Shown here in pieces: positions 17,708 to 26,496 of a stretch of DNA of 64,000 bases. The DNA is from Pseudomonas putida. GTDB lineage: Bacteria; Pseudomonadota; Gammaproteobacteria; Pseudomonadales; Pseudomonadaceae. The notes beneath the pieces are model-generated. The model was not told the origin of the DNA and did not search any database. It was given only the letters and a program-made list of their open reading frames with translations. The DNA lies in the NCBI RefSeq assembly GCF_002741075.1, contig NZ_CP016634.1, positions 1,318,501-1,382,500 on the forward strand. Reading direction: 5' to 3'. The stretch's first letter is position 1, and each line of letters begins with the position of its first letter. The position numbers and the translations under genes were made by a program.

Positions 17708-18031
17708 CTACTTATTGTTGATGCATTGGGACTGCACCGAATAGCGGATCGTCTGCAAGCGCCCTTGGCTGTCCTCGAAGGTCATCAGGCGCGGGATGAC
17801 GTTGCAGGTCCAAGGGTCCTTGGACTGGCGCACGACCTTGGCGATGTCCAGCTTCATGTCATACCGGTAGTCCTGGATGTCCGGCATCGGCTTGGCACGT
17901 TTGGCGGCGTAGTCCGCGATCACGTTCTGGTGTTCGGCCAACGATTGCTGGACGCGGTCCTGGGAGTGGGTACTGGCTTGGGCGCTCAGGGAAAGGAGCA
18001 GTGCCGCACAGCTGATGGCGAGCGTTTTCAT
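17708..18031 (-). CDS. DUF2790 family exported protein
   Basis: Small periplasmic protein of 107 residues with a clear signal peptide (MKTLAISCAALLLSLSAQAS) and a DUF2790-type mature domain (DYRYDMKLDIAKVV and a C-terminal Cys-containing strand, with Cys in DPWTCNVIP and SQCINNK that may form a disulfide). DUF2790 proteins occur almost only in Pseudomonas; their role is unknown. It is convergent with the diguanylate cyclase gene, with only two bases between the stop codons, and divergent from an OprD porin. Confidence 0.85.
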   Translation of the reverse strand: MKTLAISCAALLLSLSAQASTHSQDRVQQSLAEHQNVIADYAAKRAKPMPDIQDYRYDMKLDIAKVVRQSKDPWTCNVIPRLMTFEDSQGRLQTIRYSVQSQCINNK

Positions 18032-18259
18032 GGGTCGTTACCTGTAGAGGGGATGGCTTCGACATCACCCTAGCGACGGCCAGCCAACGCAGGCATGACG
18101 GCAGATTTACAATTTGGCAAGGCAGGGCAACGGCTGTGGTTGCATGACACAAGTGTAATCCTGCGATCACCTCCTCGTTATCTTCGAACGGCAACTCTAT
18201 GGGCGCGTCCGCACTGTGGGCGCTCATAACAATAACTGCCCATTTCGAAGGACCTGCAG

Positions 18260-19603
18260 ATGCGAAACAGACCCTCTCTCGCCCTGGTTGCGTCGCTCGC
18301 TGTATCGAGCGCCGCACCGCTGGCCCTGGCCGATGATGACCAGGCCGATGGCTTCATCGAAGGCAGCCGCCTGAATGTGCTCAACCGCAATTTCTATTTC
18401 AATCGCGACAACCGCGACAGCGCAGCGCCCACCTATAACAGCAGCAAGGGGGAGACCAACGGCTATTCCGAAGCCTGGGCCCATGCCGTGATCACGCGGT
18501 TCGAGTCTGGCTTCACCCAGGGTACGGTGGGCTTTGGCGTGGACGCCTTCGCCATGGTCGGGCTCAAGCTCGACACCGGCGACGGGCGCAATGGCGGGCG
18601 CAGCTCCTTCGACGTATTACCGGTGGACCGCGATGGTCAGGCGCGCGATGAATACACCAAGCTCGGCGGGGCGGCCAAGGTTCGGTTGTTCGATACCGTG
18701 GCGCGGGTAGGGGATGTGTTTCCGGCCAACCCGGTGGTGGCTGCCGGCGACTCGCGCCTGCTGCCTGAAAGTTTTCGCGGCCTGACCCTGGAGAACACCA
18801 GCTTCAAGGACCTCACGCTGCAAGCGGGGCGCTTGCATGCGATGAGCCAGCCGATGTCCAGCGACCTGCGGGAAAACTTCGTGACGTTCTATGGCGGCCC
18901 GGTGGATTCGCCGTGGATTGCCTATGGCGGAGGCGACTATGCGGTCAACGAAAACGTTACGGTGAGCCTGTTCGGCAGCCGTCTGAAGGATGTCTGGAAT
19001 CAGTACTACGCCGGCACCAGCGTGACCTGGCCGTTGAGCAGCGACCTGGCATTGATCGGTGGATTCAACTACTACAAGGCGGTCGATGAGGGGCGTCAGC
19101 GGTTGGGCGCGTTCGACAACGATATCTGGAGCGCCAAGCTCGGCGTGCGCTACGGTGCCCATACCCTGGCGCTGAGCCACCAGCGCAACCAGGGCGATGA
19201 TGACTTCGATTACCTGCGCCAGTCCGATTCGATCTTCCTCGACAACTCCATCCAGTACAGCGACTTCAACTCGCCCAAGGAGCGCTCCTGGATGCTGCGC
19301 TACGACCTGAACATGGCGGCGTATGGTGTCCCCGGGCTCTCGTTCATGACCCGTTACGCCAAGGGTACCGACGCCGACTATTCCAATGCCAACGCCTTCT
19401 ACATGCGACGCGATGCAGACGGCAATCCGCTGATCGACCAGAAGCGCTGGGAGCGCGACATCGAGGTCAAGTACGTGGTGCAGACCGGCGCCGCCAAGGA
19501 CCTGTCGCTGCGTGTGCGCCAGGCCACGACCCGGGCCACGGCCTTCGAATCTGACCTGGAAGAGGTGCGCTTGATCGTCGAGTACCCACTGTCGATTCTC
19601 TGA
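18260..19603 (+). CDS. OprD-family outer-membrane porin
   Basis: Outer-membrane substrate-specific channel of 447 residues, the normal OprD length. A signal peptide (cleaved after ALA) is followed by the N-terminal family hallmark FIEGSRLNVLNRNFYFNRD and by many amphipathic strands ending in a C-terminal aromatic/hydrophobic strand (VRLIVEYPLSIL). OprD proteins take up amino acids, peptides or carboxylates; the substrate cannot be assigned here. A GAAGGA site precedes the ATG. The gene is monocistronic, followed by a perfect inverted repeat and a T-tailed terminator. Confidence 0.93.
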   Translation: MRNRPSLALVASLAVSSAAPLALADDDQADGFIEGSRLNVLNRNFYFNRDNRDSAAPTYNSSKGETNGYSEAWAHAVITRFESGFTQGTVGFGVDAFAMVGLKLDTGDGRNGGRSSFDVLPVDRDGQARDEYTKLGGAAKVRLFDTVARVGDVFPANPVVAAGDSRLLPESFRGLTLENTSFKDLTLQAGRLHAMSQPMSSDLRENFVTFYGGPVDSPWIAYGGGDYAVNENVTVSLFGSRLKDVWNQYYAGTSVTWPLSSDLALIGGFNYYKAVDEGRQRLGAFDNDIWSAKLGVRYGAHTLALSHQRNQGDDDFDYLRQSDSIFLDNSIQYSDFNSPKERSWMLRYDLNMAAYGVPGLSFMTRYAKGTDADYSNANAFYMRRDADGNPLIDQKRWERDIEVKYVVQTGAAKDLSLRVRQATTRATAFESDLEEVRLIVEYPLSIL

Positions 19604-19615
19604 AATCCATGCTCT

Positions 19616-19652
19616 GTATTCACCTGCGTGGTCCTTTGGTTGAGGTGAATAC
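19616..19652 (+). terminator. Perfect 10-bp inverted repeat after the OprD gene
   Basis: GTATTCACCT at 19616-19625 is exactly complementary to AGGTGAATAC at 19643-19652, with a 17-base loop. It could be a first terminator, an mRNA 3' stabiliser or a protein binding site. A T-tailed hairpin follows 60 bases later. Confidence 0.5.
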
Positions 19653-19711
19653 CTTTGCGCCCCGGATGCGCGAATGCTCGTCAGTCGGCCCCAAAGGCGA
19701 CTGGGCGGCAT

Positions 19712-19732
19712 GCGCCGAGGGGGCGCTTTTTT
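19712..19732 (+). terminator. Rho-independent terminator for the OprD gene
   Basis: GCGCC-GAGGG-GGCGC followed by six T residues. The T-run abuts the stop codon of the convergent PP2C gene. Confidence 0.7.
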
Positions 19733-20547
19733 CAGCCCACCCGCAGCCAGATCGCCGATGCATCGTCGCTCATCTTGAACCGTGGGTAACGCAGGCAGGC
19801 GGCGTCGTCTTGCTCGATCTGCCGTAGTTGCAGGGCGAGCGCTGCCAGGCCTCGCTCGCGCAGTTGGGACATGAAAGTGTCGGAGGTGCAGGCCTGGTAG
19901 GTATCGAACAGGGCCGCGAAACCATCGCTCATCAGCACCAAGTCATCGCCGCGGCTTACCGGTGCGCGGGTGTATACCGTACCGGCCCTGGCCATCTGGG
20001 CATCGACGCTGAGTACGGCCTTGGGGCGCTCACGGGCGATGCGCCGGTCTGCCTGCACGGCGGGTGTGCGCACGCCGTGGGCACCGGCGCCTGGGCCCAG
20101 GGCGACGGCCTCGGCGCGCTCGGCTTCGCGGTCAGGCTCGGGTGTGAGGAAGGCAATGCCCTGCGCGCTGCGATGGAGTACGACACAGTCGGCCAGATGG
20201 GCACAGACCACCTCTTCATCTTCAAGGGCCACCGCTGCGAACGCCGCGCGGGGCAACTCCCAACCGGCGATCGGTTCACGTTGGCGGTCGCGCTCGTAGG
20301 CGGCGGCCAGCGCGTCGAACACCTGTTCGCAGATCCCTTGCAAAGGCCCACTGGCGGTGACGAAGGCGGCCTGGGCCGCGGCTGCCAGCCAGGCTGCCCC
20401 GCCCTGGGCACCCAGCAGGCCCGGCGCGCCCAGGTCGGTCGCGCCATCGATGACCCAGGCGTGGCGGCTTGCACAGCCTATGCGGTCGTCGTTGGGGACA
20501 TCGGCCTTGCCGGCCAGGTTCAAACTCTGAATCAGATCGAAATGCAT
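19732..20547 (-). CDS. PP2C-type protein serine/threonine phosphatase
   Basis: Cytoplasmic metal-dependent phosphatase-fold protein of 271 residues. The start MHFDLIQSLN at 20547 is chosen because the region up to 20757 reads as non-coding. PP2C metal motifs are visible: WVIDGATD near residue 32, VLMSDGF near 205 and MSDDASAI near the end. The family dephosphorylates Ser/Thr in signalling proteins, but the partner kinase is not encoded nearby. Several typical PP2C Gly/Asp residues are replaced, so activity is likely but not certain. It is divergent from a VOC-fold gene. Confidence 0.8.
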   Translation of the reverse strand: MHFDLIQSLNLAGKADVPNDDRIGCASRHAWVIDGATDLGAPGLLGAQGGAAWLAAAAQAAFVTASGPLQGICEQVFDALAAAYERDRQREPIAGWELPRAAFAAVALEDEEVVCAHLADCVVLHRSAQGIAFLTPEPDREAERAEAVALGPGAGAHGVRTPAVQADRRIARERPKAVLSVDAQMARAGTVYTRAPVSRGDDLVLMSDGFAALFDTYQACTSDTFMSQLRERGLAALALQLRQIEQDDAACLRYPRFKMSDDASAIWLRVG

Positions 20548-20814
20548 GGTCTGTGGTACGTCTCGTTCGGAAGATGCTTCGACAAGCGCGGCTCCCGTGG
20601 GTTGCGTTGCGCCTGCCTCTGTACGCCCGCGATGATCATGCAGCGGTGTCGGGCCAGTCCAGGGTATGACAAGTGCTGTTTCAATTCTCCCCGCCATGCT
20701 CCGTGAGTCCAGCCTGCACTTGGATGACCGAGCGCAACCGACGAAGCGCTGGCCCACGCCATCACCGGTCAGGGTCTAGACTCAAGGCTTTGCGACGTGA
20801 TCGTGGAGGCCACA

Positions 20815-21294
20815 ATGCCCAGCAAAAACACTATCTGTCTCTGGTTCGACGACGATGCCCTGGAGGCGGCGACCTTTTACGCCAAGACCTTTCCCGACAG
20901 TGCAGTCGGGGCGGTGCACCACGCACCGGGCGATTACCCCTCAGGCAAGGCCGGTGATGTCATCACCGTGGAGTTCACCGTGGCCGGTATTCCCTGCGTA
21001 GGCCTGAACGGCGGCAAGGCGTTCACCCACAGCGAGGCATTTTCGTTCCAGATCTGCACGGAGGATCAGGCCGAGACCGATCGGCTCTGGCAGGCCATCG
21101 TCGACAACGGCGGGCAGGAAAGCGTCTGCGGTTGGTGCAAGGACAAGTGGGGCATTTCGTGGCAGATCTCACCGCGAGTGCTGCTCGAGGCCATGGACAA
21201 CCCCGACCGGGCGGCCGCCAAGCGGGCGTTTGAGGCGATGATGCAAATGGGCAAGATCGACGTCGCCCAGATCGAGGCCGCGCTCAAGGGCTGA
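20815..21294 (+). CDS. VOC-superfamily (PhnB-like) protein
   Basis: Protein of 159 residues of the PhnB/'3-demethylubiquinone methyltransferase-like' group of the vicinal-oxygen-chelate fold. Features are [20 protein letters not shown] at the start, [18 protein letters not shown], and the characteristic [14 protein letters not shown] segment. Members usually bind a metal or small ligand; most have no known reaction. A GGAGG site precedes ATG 20815. It is followed by mqo 43 bases later and might be co-transcribed with it. Confidence 0.85.
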   Translation: MPSKNTICLWFDDDALEAATFYAKTFPDSAVGAVHHAPGDYPSGKAGDVITVEFTVAGIPCVGLNGGKAFTHSEAFSFQICTEDQAETDRLWQAIVDNGGQESVCGWCKDKWGISWQISPRVLLEAMDNPDRAAAKRAFEAMMQMGKIDVAQIEAALKG

Positions 21295-21337
21295 ACAGGG
21301 AGTACAGAACGAGGCATCACGTCTCGCAGGAGGGAAC

Positions 21338-22927
21338 ATGAACACCACGAAGACGTTGGGATGGGCCTTGGTGGGCCTCACGTGTGGCATGCTCAATGCC
21401 CAGGCCGCCGAGACCAAGCGGGTCGATGTGCTGCTGGTCGGCGGCGGCATCATGAGTTCGACCCTGGGCGTCTGGTTGAACGAGCTGGAGCCGGGCTGGT
21501 CGATGGAAATGGTCGAGCGCCTGGACAAGGTCGCCGAAGAAAGCTCCAACGGCTGGAACAACGCAGGCACCGGGCACTCGGCTCTGGCCGAGCTGAACTA
21601 CACGCCGGAGAAGAACGGCAAGATCGACATCACCAAGGCCATCGAGATCAACGAGTCGTTCCAGATCACCCGACAGTTCCTCGCTTGGCAGGTCAAACAA
21701 GGGGTGCTCAAGAACCCTCACTCGTTCATCAACACCACCCCGCACATGAGCTTCGTGTGGGGCGACGACAACATTCGTTTTTTGAAGAAACGCTATGACG
21801 CGCTGCAGGCCAGCCCGTTGTTCAAACCCATGCAGTACTCGGAGGACCCCGAGCAGATCAAGCAGTGGGTGCCATTGATGATGGAGGGGCGTGACCCCGC
21901 GCAGAAGCTCGCGGTGACCTGGACGCCCATTGGCACCGATGTGAACTTCGGCGAGATCACCCGGCAGTACGTGGGTTATCTGCAAGGCCGGCCGAACTTC
22001 GACCTGAAGCTTTCGAGCGAAGTCCAGGACATCACCCGCAACGATGACGGCTCCTGGCACGTCGAATACAAGAACCTCAAGGACGGCACCACGGCCGCGA
22101 CCGACGCCAAGTTCCTGTTCATCGGCGCGGGCGGCGCGGCATTGCCGCTGCTGCAGAAGTCGGGCATCCCCGAAGCCAGGGATTATGCGGGCTTCCCGGT
22201 GGGTGGCTCGTTCCTGGTGACCGACAACCCGGCCATCGCCCAGCGGCACATGGCCAAGGCCTACGGCATCGCGGCGACTGGCGCGCCGCCTATGTCGGTC
22301 CCGCACCTGGACACCCGTGTGCTCGATGGCAAGCGCATGATCCTCTTCGGCCCGTTCGCCACTTTCTCCACGCGTTTTCTCAAAGAGGGCTCGTTGCTGG
22401 ACCTGTTCGCCAGCATGTCTTTGCACAACACCTGGCCAATGGTGCGCGTCGGGGTACGTGAATTCGACCTGGTGCAGTACCTGATCGGGCAACTGATGCA
22501 GTCCGACGATGACCGCTTCGAAGCGTTGCAGACCTACTTCCCCCATGCCAAGAAAGAGGACTGGCGCCTGTGGCAGGCCGGGCAACGGGTGCAGATCATC
22601 AAGAAGGATCCGGAGCTGGGTGGGGTGCTCAAGCTCGGCACCGAAGTGGTGATGGCCAAGGACGGTAGCATCGCCGGCCTGCTGGGCGCCTCGCCAGGGG
22701 CCTCGACCGCGCCGCCGATCATGCTCGACCTGCTGCACAAGGTGTTCAAGGACAAGGCGGCGTCTGCGCCATGGCAGGAGAAGTTCCGACAGATCATTCC
22801 GTCCTACGGGATCCATCTGAACGATCACCCGGACAAGCTTGCCCAGGAGTGGGCCTACACCAACGAGCTGTTGGAGCTGGTACCGCCGTCGAGCAACCGT
22901 GGCGAAACCGAGATCGCTGCGCCCTGA
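21338..22927 (+). CDS. mqo: Malate:quinone oxidoreductase
   Basis: FAD-dependent peripheral membrane enzyme oxidising malate to oxaloacetate with electron transfer to ubiquinone, replacing or complementing NAD-malate dehydrogenase in the TCA cycle. The protein of 529 residues has a hydrophobic N-terminal leader ([18 protein letters not shown], as in other Mqo proteins), then the dinucleotide-binding [16 protein letters not shown], and the family hallmark [20 protein letters not shown]. The strong AGGAGGG site fixes the start. Pseudomonads commonly carry several mqo copies; this is one. A GC hairpin follows the stop codon. Confidence 0.95.
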   Translation: MNTTKTLGWALVGLTCGMLNAQAAETKRVDVLLVGGGIMSSTLGVWLNELEPGWSMEMVERLDKVAEESSNGWNNAGTGHSALAELNYTPEKNGKIDITKAIEINESFQITRQFLAWQVKQGVLKNPHSFINTTPHMSFVWGDDNIRFLKKRYDALQASPLFKPMQYSEDPEQIKQWVPLMMEGRDPAQKLAVTWTPIGTDVNFGEITRQYVGYLQGRPNFDLKLSSEVQDITRNDDGSWHVEYKNLKDGTTAATDAKFLFIGAGGAALPLLQKSGIPEARDYAGFPVGGSFLVTDNPAIAQRHMAKAYGIAATGAPPMSVPHLDTRVLDGKRMILFGPFATFSTRFLKEGSLLDLFASMSLHNTWPMVRVGVREFDLVQYLIGQLMQSDDDRFEALQTYFPHAKKEDWRLWQAGQRVQIIKKDPELGGVLKLGTEVVMAKDGSIAGLLGASPGASTAPPIMLDLLHKVFKDKAASAPWQEKFRQIIPSYGIHLNDHPDKLAQEWAYTNELLELVPPSSNRGETEIAAP

Positions 22928-22961
22928 AACGTGTTTGCGCGAAGGCCAGGCAAGGCGAAAC

Positions 22962-22978
22962 GGGGCGCTATGCGCCCC
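22962..22978 (+). terminator. GC hairpin after mqo
   Basis: GGGGCGC-TAT-GCGCCCC forms a perfect 7-bp stem between mqo and the convergent LysR gene. There is no T-tract on either strand, so its strength as a terminator is uncertain. Confidence 0.45.
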
Positions 22979-22997
22979 ATCGCGCGGCGGGATGCCT

Positions 22998-23912
22998 CTA
23001 TAGCACGTGATTCGCCACTTCCCAGACTTGCTGACGAAACCATCGGCGCAACGGGTCGGCATGGGTGCGCTCGTGCCAGATCTGCATCAATTCGACTTTG
23101 GGCAGCGCCACAGGCAACGGGTACACGCCAAGCGCTGGGTCCCGTGCCGCCGCGTCCTCGGCAAGCGAGCGCAGGCAGGTGAGCAGCAGGTCCGTGCCGC
23201 TGACCAGGCGGGCCGGGGCGAGAAAGCTGGACAATCCTGCGACCACGCGTCGACTGTGACCTTGGGCGCGCAGGGCTCGGTCCACCAGGCCGTCGAGATC
23301 ACCCGTGAGCGTGGTGAGCACGTGCTCGCAGGCCAGAAACGCCTCCAGGTTCAGGCCGCCAGCCAGGTGCGGATTGCTGCGCGCCGCCAGCACCACGAAA
23401 TCCTCGCTGAGCAGCCGCTGTTGGTGGAAGGTGTCCGGCAGGTCAGTGAAGAAACCGGCGATGGCCAGGTCGCAGGTGCCTTTCTCCAGCGCTTCGCGCG
23501 GCAACTGACCACGGGTGTTGTGGGTGACCAGCACCAGGTTCGGGGCCTGGCTGCGCAGGATCGGCAACAACCGCGGCAACAGGGTCTGCTCCAGGTAGTC
23601 GGTGCTGTACAGGTGCAGGCGGGCAGGGCGGGTGAGCACGTCGGCGCCGTCGCAGCGTTCGTAGAACAGCTCCAGTTGCTCCACCAGGTGCTGTACCTGA
23701 GGTGCAAGCTCATGGGCGCGAGGCGTTGGCGTGAGGCCGCGAGGCGCGCGGACGAACAGCGGATCGCCGAACTGGTGGCGCAGCTTGTTCAGCTTGTGGC
23801 TCAGCGCCGGCTGGCTGAGGGCCATGCGCTCGGCGGCCAGGGACGCGTTGCGTTCCTGATAGAGCATCTGGAAGACCAGCAGCAGGTTCAGGTCTTTGTT
23901 GGCGATATTCAT
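22998..23912 (-). CDS. LysR-family regulator (NahR/NodD-like branch)
   Basis: LysR-type regulator of 304 residues. The N-terminus NIANKDLNLLLVFQMLYQER and the HTH (RMALSQPALSHKLNKLR, then FGDPLFVRAPRGLTPTPRA) are typical of the NodD/NahR branch, which usually senses aromatic compounds. It is divergent from an ABM-domain gene and a DJ-1-like gene, which are its likely targets. The ATG lies in an AT-rich 96-bp divergent gap. Confidence 0.9.
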   Translation of the reverse strand: MNIANKDLNLLLVFQMLYQERNASLAAERMALSQPALSHKLNKLRHQFGDPLFVRAPRGLTPTPRAHELAPQVQHLVEQLELFYERCDGADVLTRPARLHLYSTDYLEQTLLPRLLPILRSQAPNLVLVTHNTRGQLPREALEKGTCDLAIAGFFTDLPDTFHQQRLLSEDFVVLAARSNPHLAGGLNLEAFLACEHVLTTLTGDLDGLVDRALRAQGHSRRVVAGLSSFLAPARLVSGTDLLLTCLRSLAEDAAARDPALGVYPLPVALPKVELMQIWHERTHADPLRRWFRQQVWEVANHVL

Positions 23913-24008
23913 ATTTTCGATCGCTGAAATAAGCTCTTTAGAATTATCGAATCATAGCGCAGTGGGTAGCATGGCCTCACTGACCGTTATCGACCTTGGA
24001 GTCTTGTG

Positions 24009-24314
24009 ATGCCTATCAGCATCTTCGCCACGATTTTCCCCCGTCCCGAACACCGTGATGCAGTGGAGCAGGCCCTGCGGGCCATGGTGGAGCGGTCTCG
24101 TGCCGAGCCCGGCAACCTGCGCTATGACCTGTTCCTGCGTGAGGGCGACGAGCTGGCGTTCGACCTGTTCGAACTGTATGTCGATGCGCCAGCCATCGAG
24201 GCGCACCGCAGCAGCACCCACTATCAGGCCTATCGCGCGACCATCGCCGACTGGCTGGCCGCGCCGACCCAGGTCCGCGTTGCCCATCCACTCGACATTG
24301 CCCCTATCGCCTGA
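24009..24314 (+). CDS. Antibiotic-biosynthesis-monooxygenase (ABM) domain protein
   Basis: Small single-domain protein of 101 residues with the ABM ferredoxin-like fold: an initial strand ISIFATIFPRPEH, a central EPGNLRYDLFLREGDE, and SSTHYQAYRATIADWL. Members are cofactor-free quinone-forming monooxygenases, heme-degrading enzymes or stress proteins acting as dimers. ATG 24009 with GGAG seven bases upstream is preferred over the GTG at 24006. It is probably co-transcribed with the DJ-1-like gene 14 bases downstream. Confidence 0.85.
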   Translation: MPISIFATIFPRPEHRDAVEQALRAMVERSRAEPGNLRYDLFLREGDELAFDLFELYVDAPAIEAHRSSTHYQAYRATIADWLAAPTQVRVAHPLDIAPIA

Positions 24315-24328
24315 ACCGGAGCCTGGCC

Positions 24329-25174
24329 ATGAGCAAGATTTCCACCCTGTCGCTGATGGTGGCCGGCGCATTGCTGGCTGGCCCGGTGAGCGCCGCTTCC
24401 AAAGGCGAAGTGCTGGTGCTGCTGTCGAGCGAGCATCAATTGCCGCTCAAGCGCGGCAAGCCATACCCAACGGGTTATTACCTCAACGAGTTCGGCGTGC
24501 CGGCCGATCAGCTGCTCAAGGCCGGCTACACGCTGGTGCTGGTGACGCCCAAGGGCAATGCGCCCCGCGTCGACGAGCGTTCGGTCGATCCCCAGTACTT
24601 CGGTGGCGACGTGGCAGAGATGCAACGCATTCAAACGGTCGTGCAGGGCCTGCCGGGCATCGATGACACCCTGTCGGTAAAAGAAGTGTTGGCCGGCGAC
24701 CTGGACCGTTACGCGGGCCTGTTCATCCCCGGAGGCCACGCCCCCCTGATCGATCTGGCCAACAACCCTGACGTTGGGGCATTGCTGCGCCACTTCCATC
24801 AGGCGGGCAAACCGACCGCCGCGATCTGCCATGGCCCGATCACCTTGCTGTCGGCCCAGAAAGACCCTGTCGCCTACCGTGCCGCCCTGGCCCGTGGCGA
24901 GACGCCGGCGGCCAGTGACTGGGTGTACCAGGGCTATCGCATGACCATCTTCTCGGACCCCGAGGAACAGGTGTTCGAAGGCTCGCTCAAGGATCAACGC
25001 CTGCAGTTCTATCCGGCCAAGGCCATGGCCGCCGCAGGTGGCAGCATGAGCTATGCCAAGGCTTGGGCGCCCCATGTGGTCATCGACCGCGAGCTGATCA
25101 CCGGGCAAAACCCGTTCTCCGACCAGGCGCTGGCCAAGGCATTGGTGGAGAAACTGGACAGCGCCACGCGGTAA
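24329..25174 (+). CDS. Exported DJ-1/PfpI (Hsp31-like) protein
   Basis: Protein of 281 residues of the DJ-1/PfpI superfamily. The nucleophile elbow is intact (AAICHGP, Cys near residue 168), preceded by the GLFIPGGHAP strand that supplies the acidic/Gly partner region. Unlike most Hsp31-type proteins it begins with a signal peptide (LSLMVAGALLAGPVSAAS), which predicts a periplasmic location. The family covers glyoxalase III, deglycase-like, chaperone and amidase activities; none can be singled out. It is the second gene after the ABM gene, opposite a LysR regulator. Confidence 0.85.
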   Translation: MSKISTLSLMVAGALLAGPVSAASKGEVLVLLSSEHQLPLKRGKPYPTGYYLNEFGVPADQLLKAGYTLVLVTPKGNAPRVDERSVDPQYFGGDVAEMQRIQTVVQGLPGIDDTLSVKEVLAGDLDRYAGLFIPGGHAPLIDLANNPDVGALLRHFHQAGKPTAAICHGPITLLSAQKDPVAYRAALARGETPAASDWVYQGYRMTIFSDPEEQVFEGSLKDQRLQFYPAKAMAAAGGSMSYAKAWAPHVVIDRELITGQNPFSDQALAKALVEKLDSATR

Positions 25175-25229
25175 GGTCTGCGCCGTCGGTATCGACGGTG
25201 GCGCCGTCATGCTCGTCTAGACTTAAAGC

Positions 25230-25254
25230 CCGGGCCTGTTTCGCGCAGGCCCGG
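25230..25254 (+). terminator. Hairpin after the DJ-1-like gene
   Basis: CCGGGCCTG pairs with CAGGCCCGG around a seven-base loop. There is no T-tract; a terminator is plausible from position, 55 bases after the stop codon. Confidence 0.4.
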
Positions 25255-25328
25255 CAATCATCCATCCGACCACCGCCTCCCGGCCCGGACGTCGCCGACG
25301 GTGGCCTTCTTGCAGAGGAGGGCAGGTC

Positions 25329-26375
25329 ATGGACGAGGCAAGGCTTCATGAGTTCATGGGCAAGCTGGTGGGCGACATGGGCGCGGCGGCGACCCTGGCC
25401 AATGTGATCCTGGGCGATGAGCTGGGGTTGTACCGGGCCATGGCCGACAGCCAACCGGTGACCCCAGAGGTACTGGCGCAGCGAACCGGCTGCCACCCGC
25501 GGCTACTGCGCGAATGGCTCAGCGCCCAGGTAGCGGCGGGCTACATGACCCACCAGAACGGCACGTTCAGCCTCCCCGAGGAGCAGGCCATGGCCCTGGC
25601 CATCGAGGAGTCGCCTGCTTACATGGCGGGTGGCGCGGCGGTGGTGGCAGCGCTGTTCCACGACAAGGACAAGCTGGTCGCAGCCATGCGTGGCGATGGT
25701 GGCCTGCCGTGGGGGGATCACCATCCGTGCATGTTCAGCGGTACCGAGCGTTTCTTCAGGCCCGGCTACCGTACTTTCCTGGTGGCCGATTGGCTGCCGG
25801 CGTTGGAGGGGGTGACGGCCAAGCTGCAGGCCGGTGCCAAGGTGGCCGACGTGGGGTGTGGCCATGGCGCTTCGACCATCGTCATGGCCCAGGCCTTTCC
25901 TGCTTCGCGCTTCATCGGCTACGACTACCACGGGCCATCGATCACCACCGCCAATGCGCGTGCCGAGGAGGCTGGCGTGGCCGGGCAGGTCAGCTTTGCC
26001 CAGGCCACGGCCAAGGACTATCCGGGGCATGACCATGATCTGGTGTGCTTCTTCGATTGCCTGCACGACATGGGCGACCCAGTGGGTGCGGCCAAACACG
26101 CCTATCGCGCACTCAAGGACGACGGCACCGTGATGCTGGTCGAGCCTTATGCCGAAGACTCGCTTGAGGGCAACCTGAACCCGGTGGGGCGGCTGTTCTA
26201 TGCGGCGTCGACGTTCATCTGCACACCCAATTCGCTGTCTCAGGAAGTCGGGCTGGGCCTTGGCGCGCAGGCCGGTGAGGCGCGGCTGCGGGCCGTATTC
26301 GAAGAGGCAGGGTTCACGCGGTTCCGGCGGGCGACACAGACACCGTTCAACCTGATCCTGGAGGCGCGCAAGTAA
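25329..26375 (+). CDS. SAM-dependent methyltransferase with N-terminal winged-helix domain
   Basis: Protein of 348 residues. The first ~90 residues form a winged-helix dimerisation-like domain (GLYRAMADSQPVTPEVLAQR), and the methyltransferase domain follows with the SAM-binding VADVGCGHGAST near residue 174 and CFFDCLHDMGDP near 240. The layout matches class I methyltransferases related to Rv2258c and small-molecule O- or N-methyltransferases. A GGAGGGCAGG ribosome binding site supports the ATG. It stands alone, followed by a strong bidirectional hairpin. The substrate is unknown. Confidence 0.85.
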   Translation: MDEARLHEFMGKLVGDMGAAATLANVILGDELGLYRAMADSQPVTPEVLAQRTGCHPRLLREWLSAQVAAGYMTHQNGTFSLPEEQAMALAIEESPAYMAGGAAVVAALFHDKDKLVAAMRGDGGLPWGDHHPCMFSGTERFFRPGYRTFLVADWLPALEGVTAKLQAGAKVADVGCGHGASTIVMAQAFPASRFIGYDYHGPSITTANARAEEAGVAGQVSFAQATAKDYPGHDHDLVCFFDCLHDMGDPVGAAKHAYRALKDDGTVMLVEPYAEDSLEGNLNPVGRLFYAASTFICTPNSLSQEVGLGLGAQAGEARLRAVFEEAGFTRFRRATQTPFNLILEARK

Positions 26376-26460
26376 AGCCGTAGCTCGTGCAGGCTTCTTC
26401 GCCGGTACTGTGCTGACTTCAGGCCTGCGCTGATCGTCTACGTGTTCACCTGTGAAAGCA

Positions 26461-26486
26461 GAAGGGGCGCCATCTGGCGCCCCTTC
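26461..26486. terminator. Bidirectional terminator hairpin
   Basis: GAAGGGGCGCCA at 26461-26472 is perfectly complementary to 26475-26486. It lies between the convergent methyltransferase and carboxynorspermidine synthase genes and probably serves both. Confidence 0.7.
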
Positions 26487-26496
26487 TGTGTGTTGC

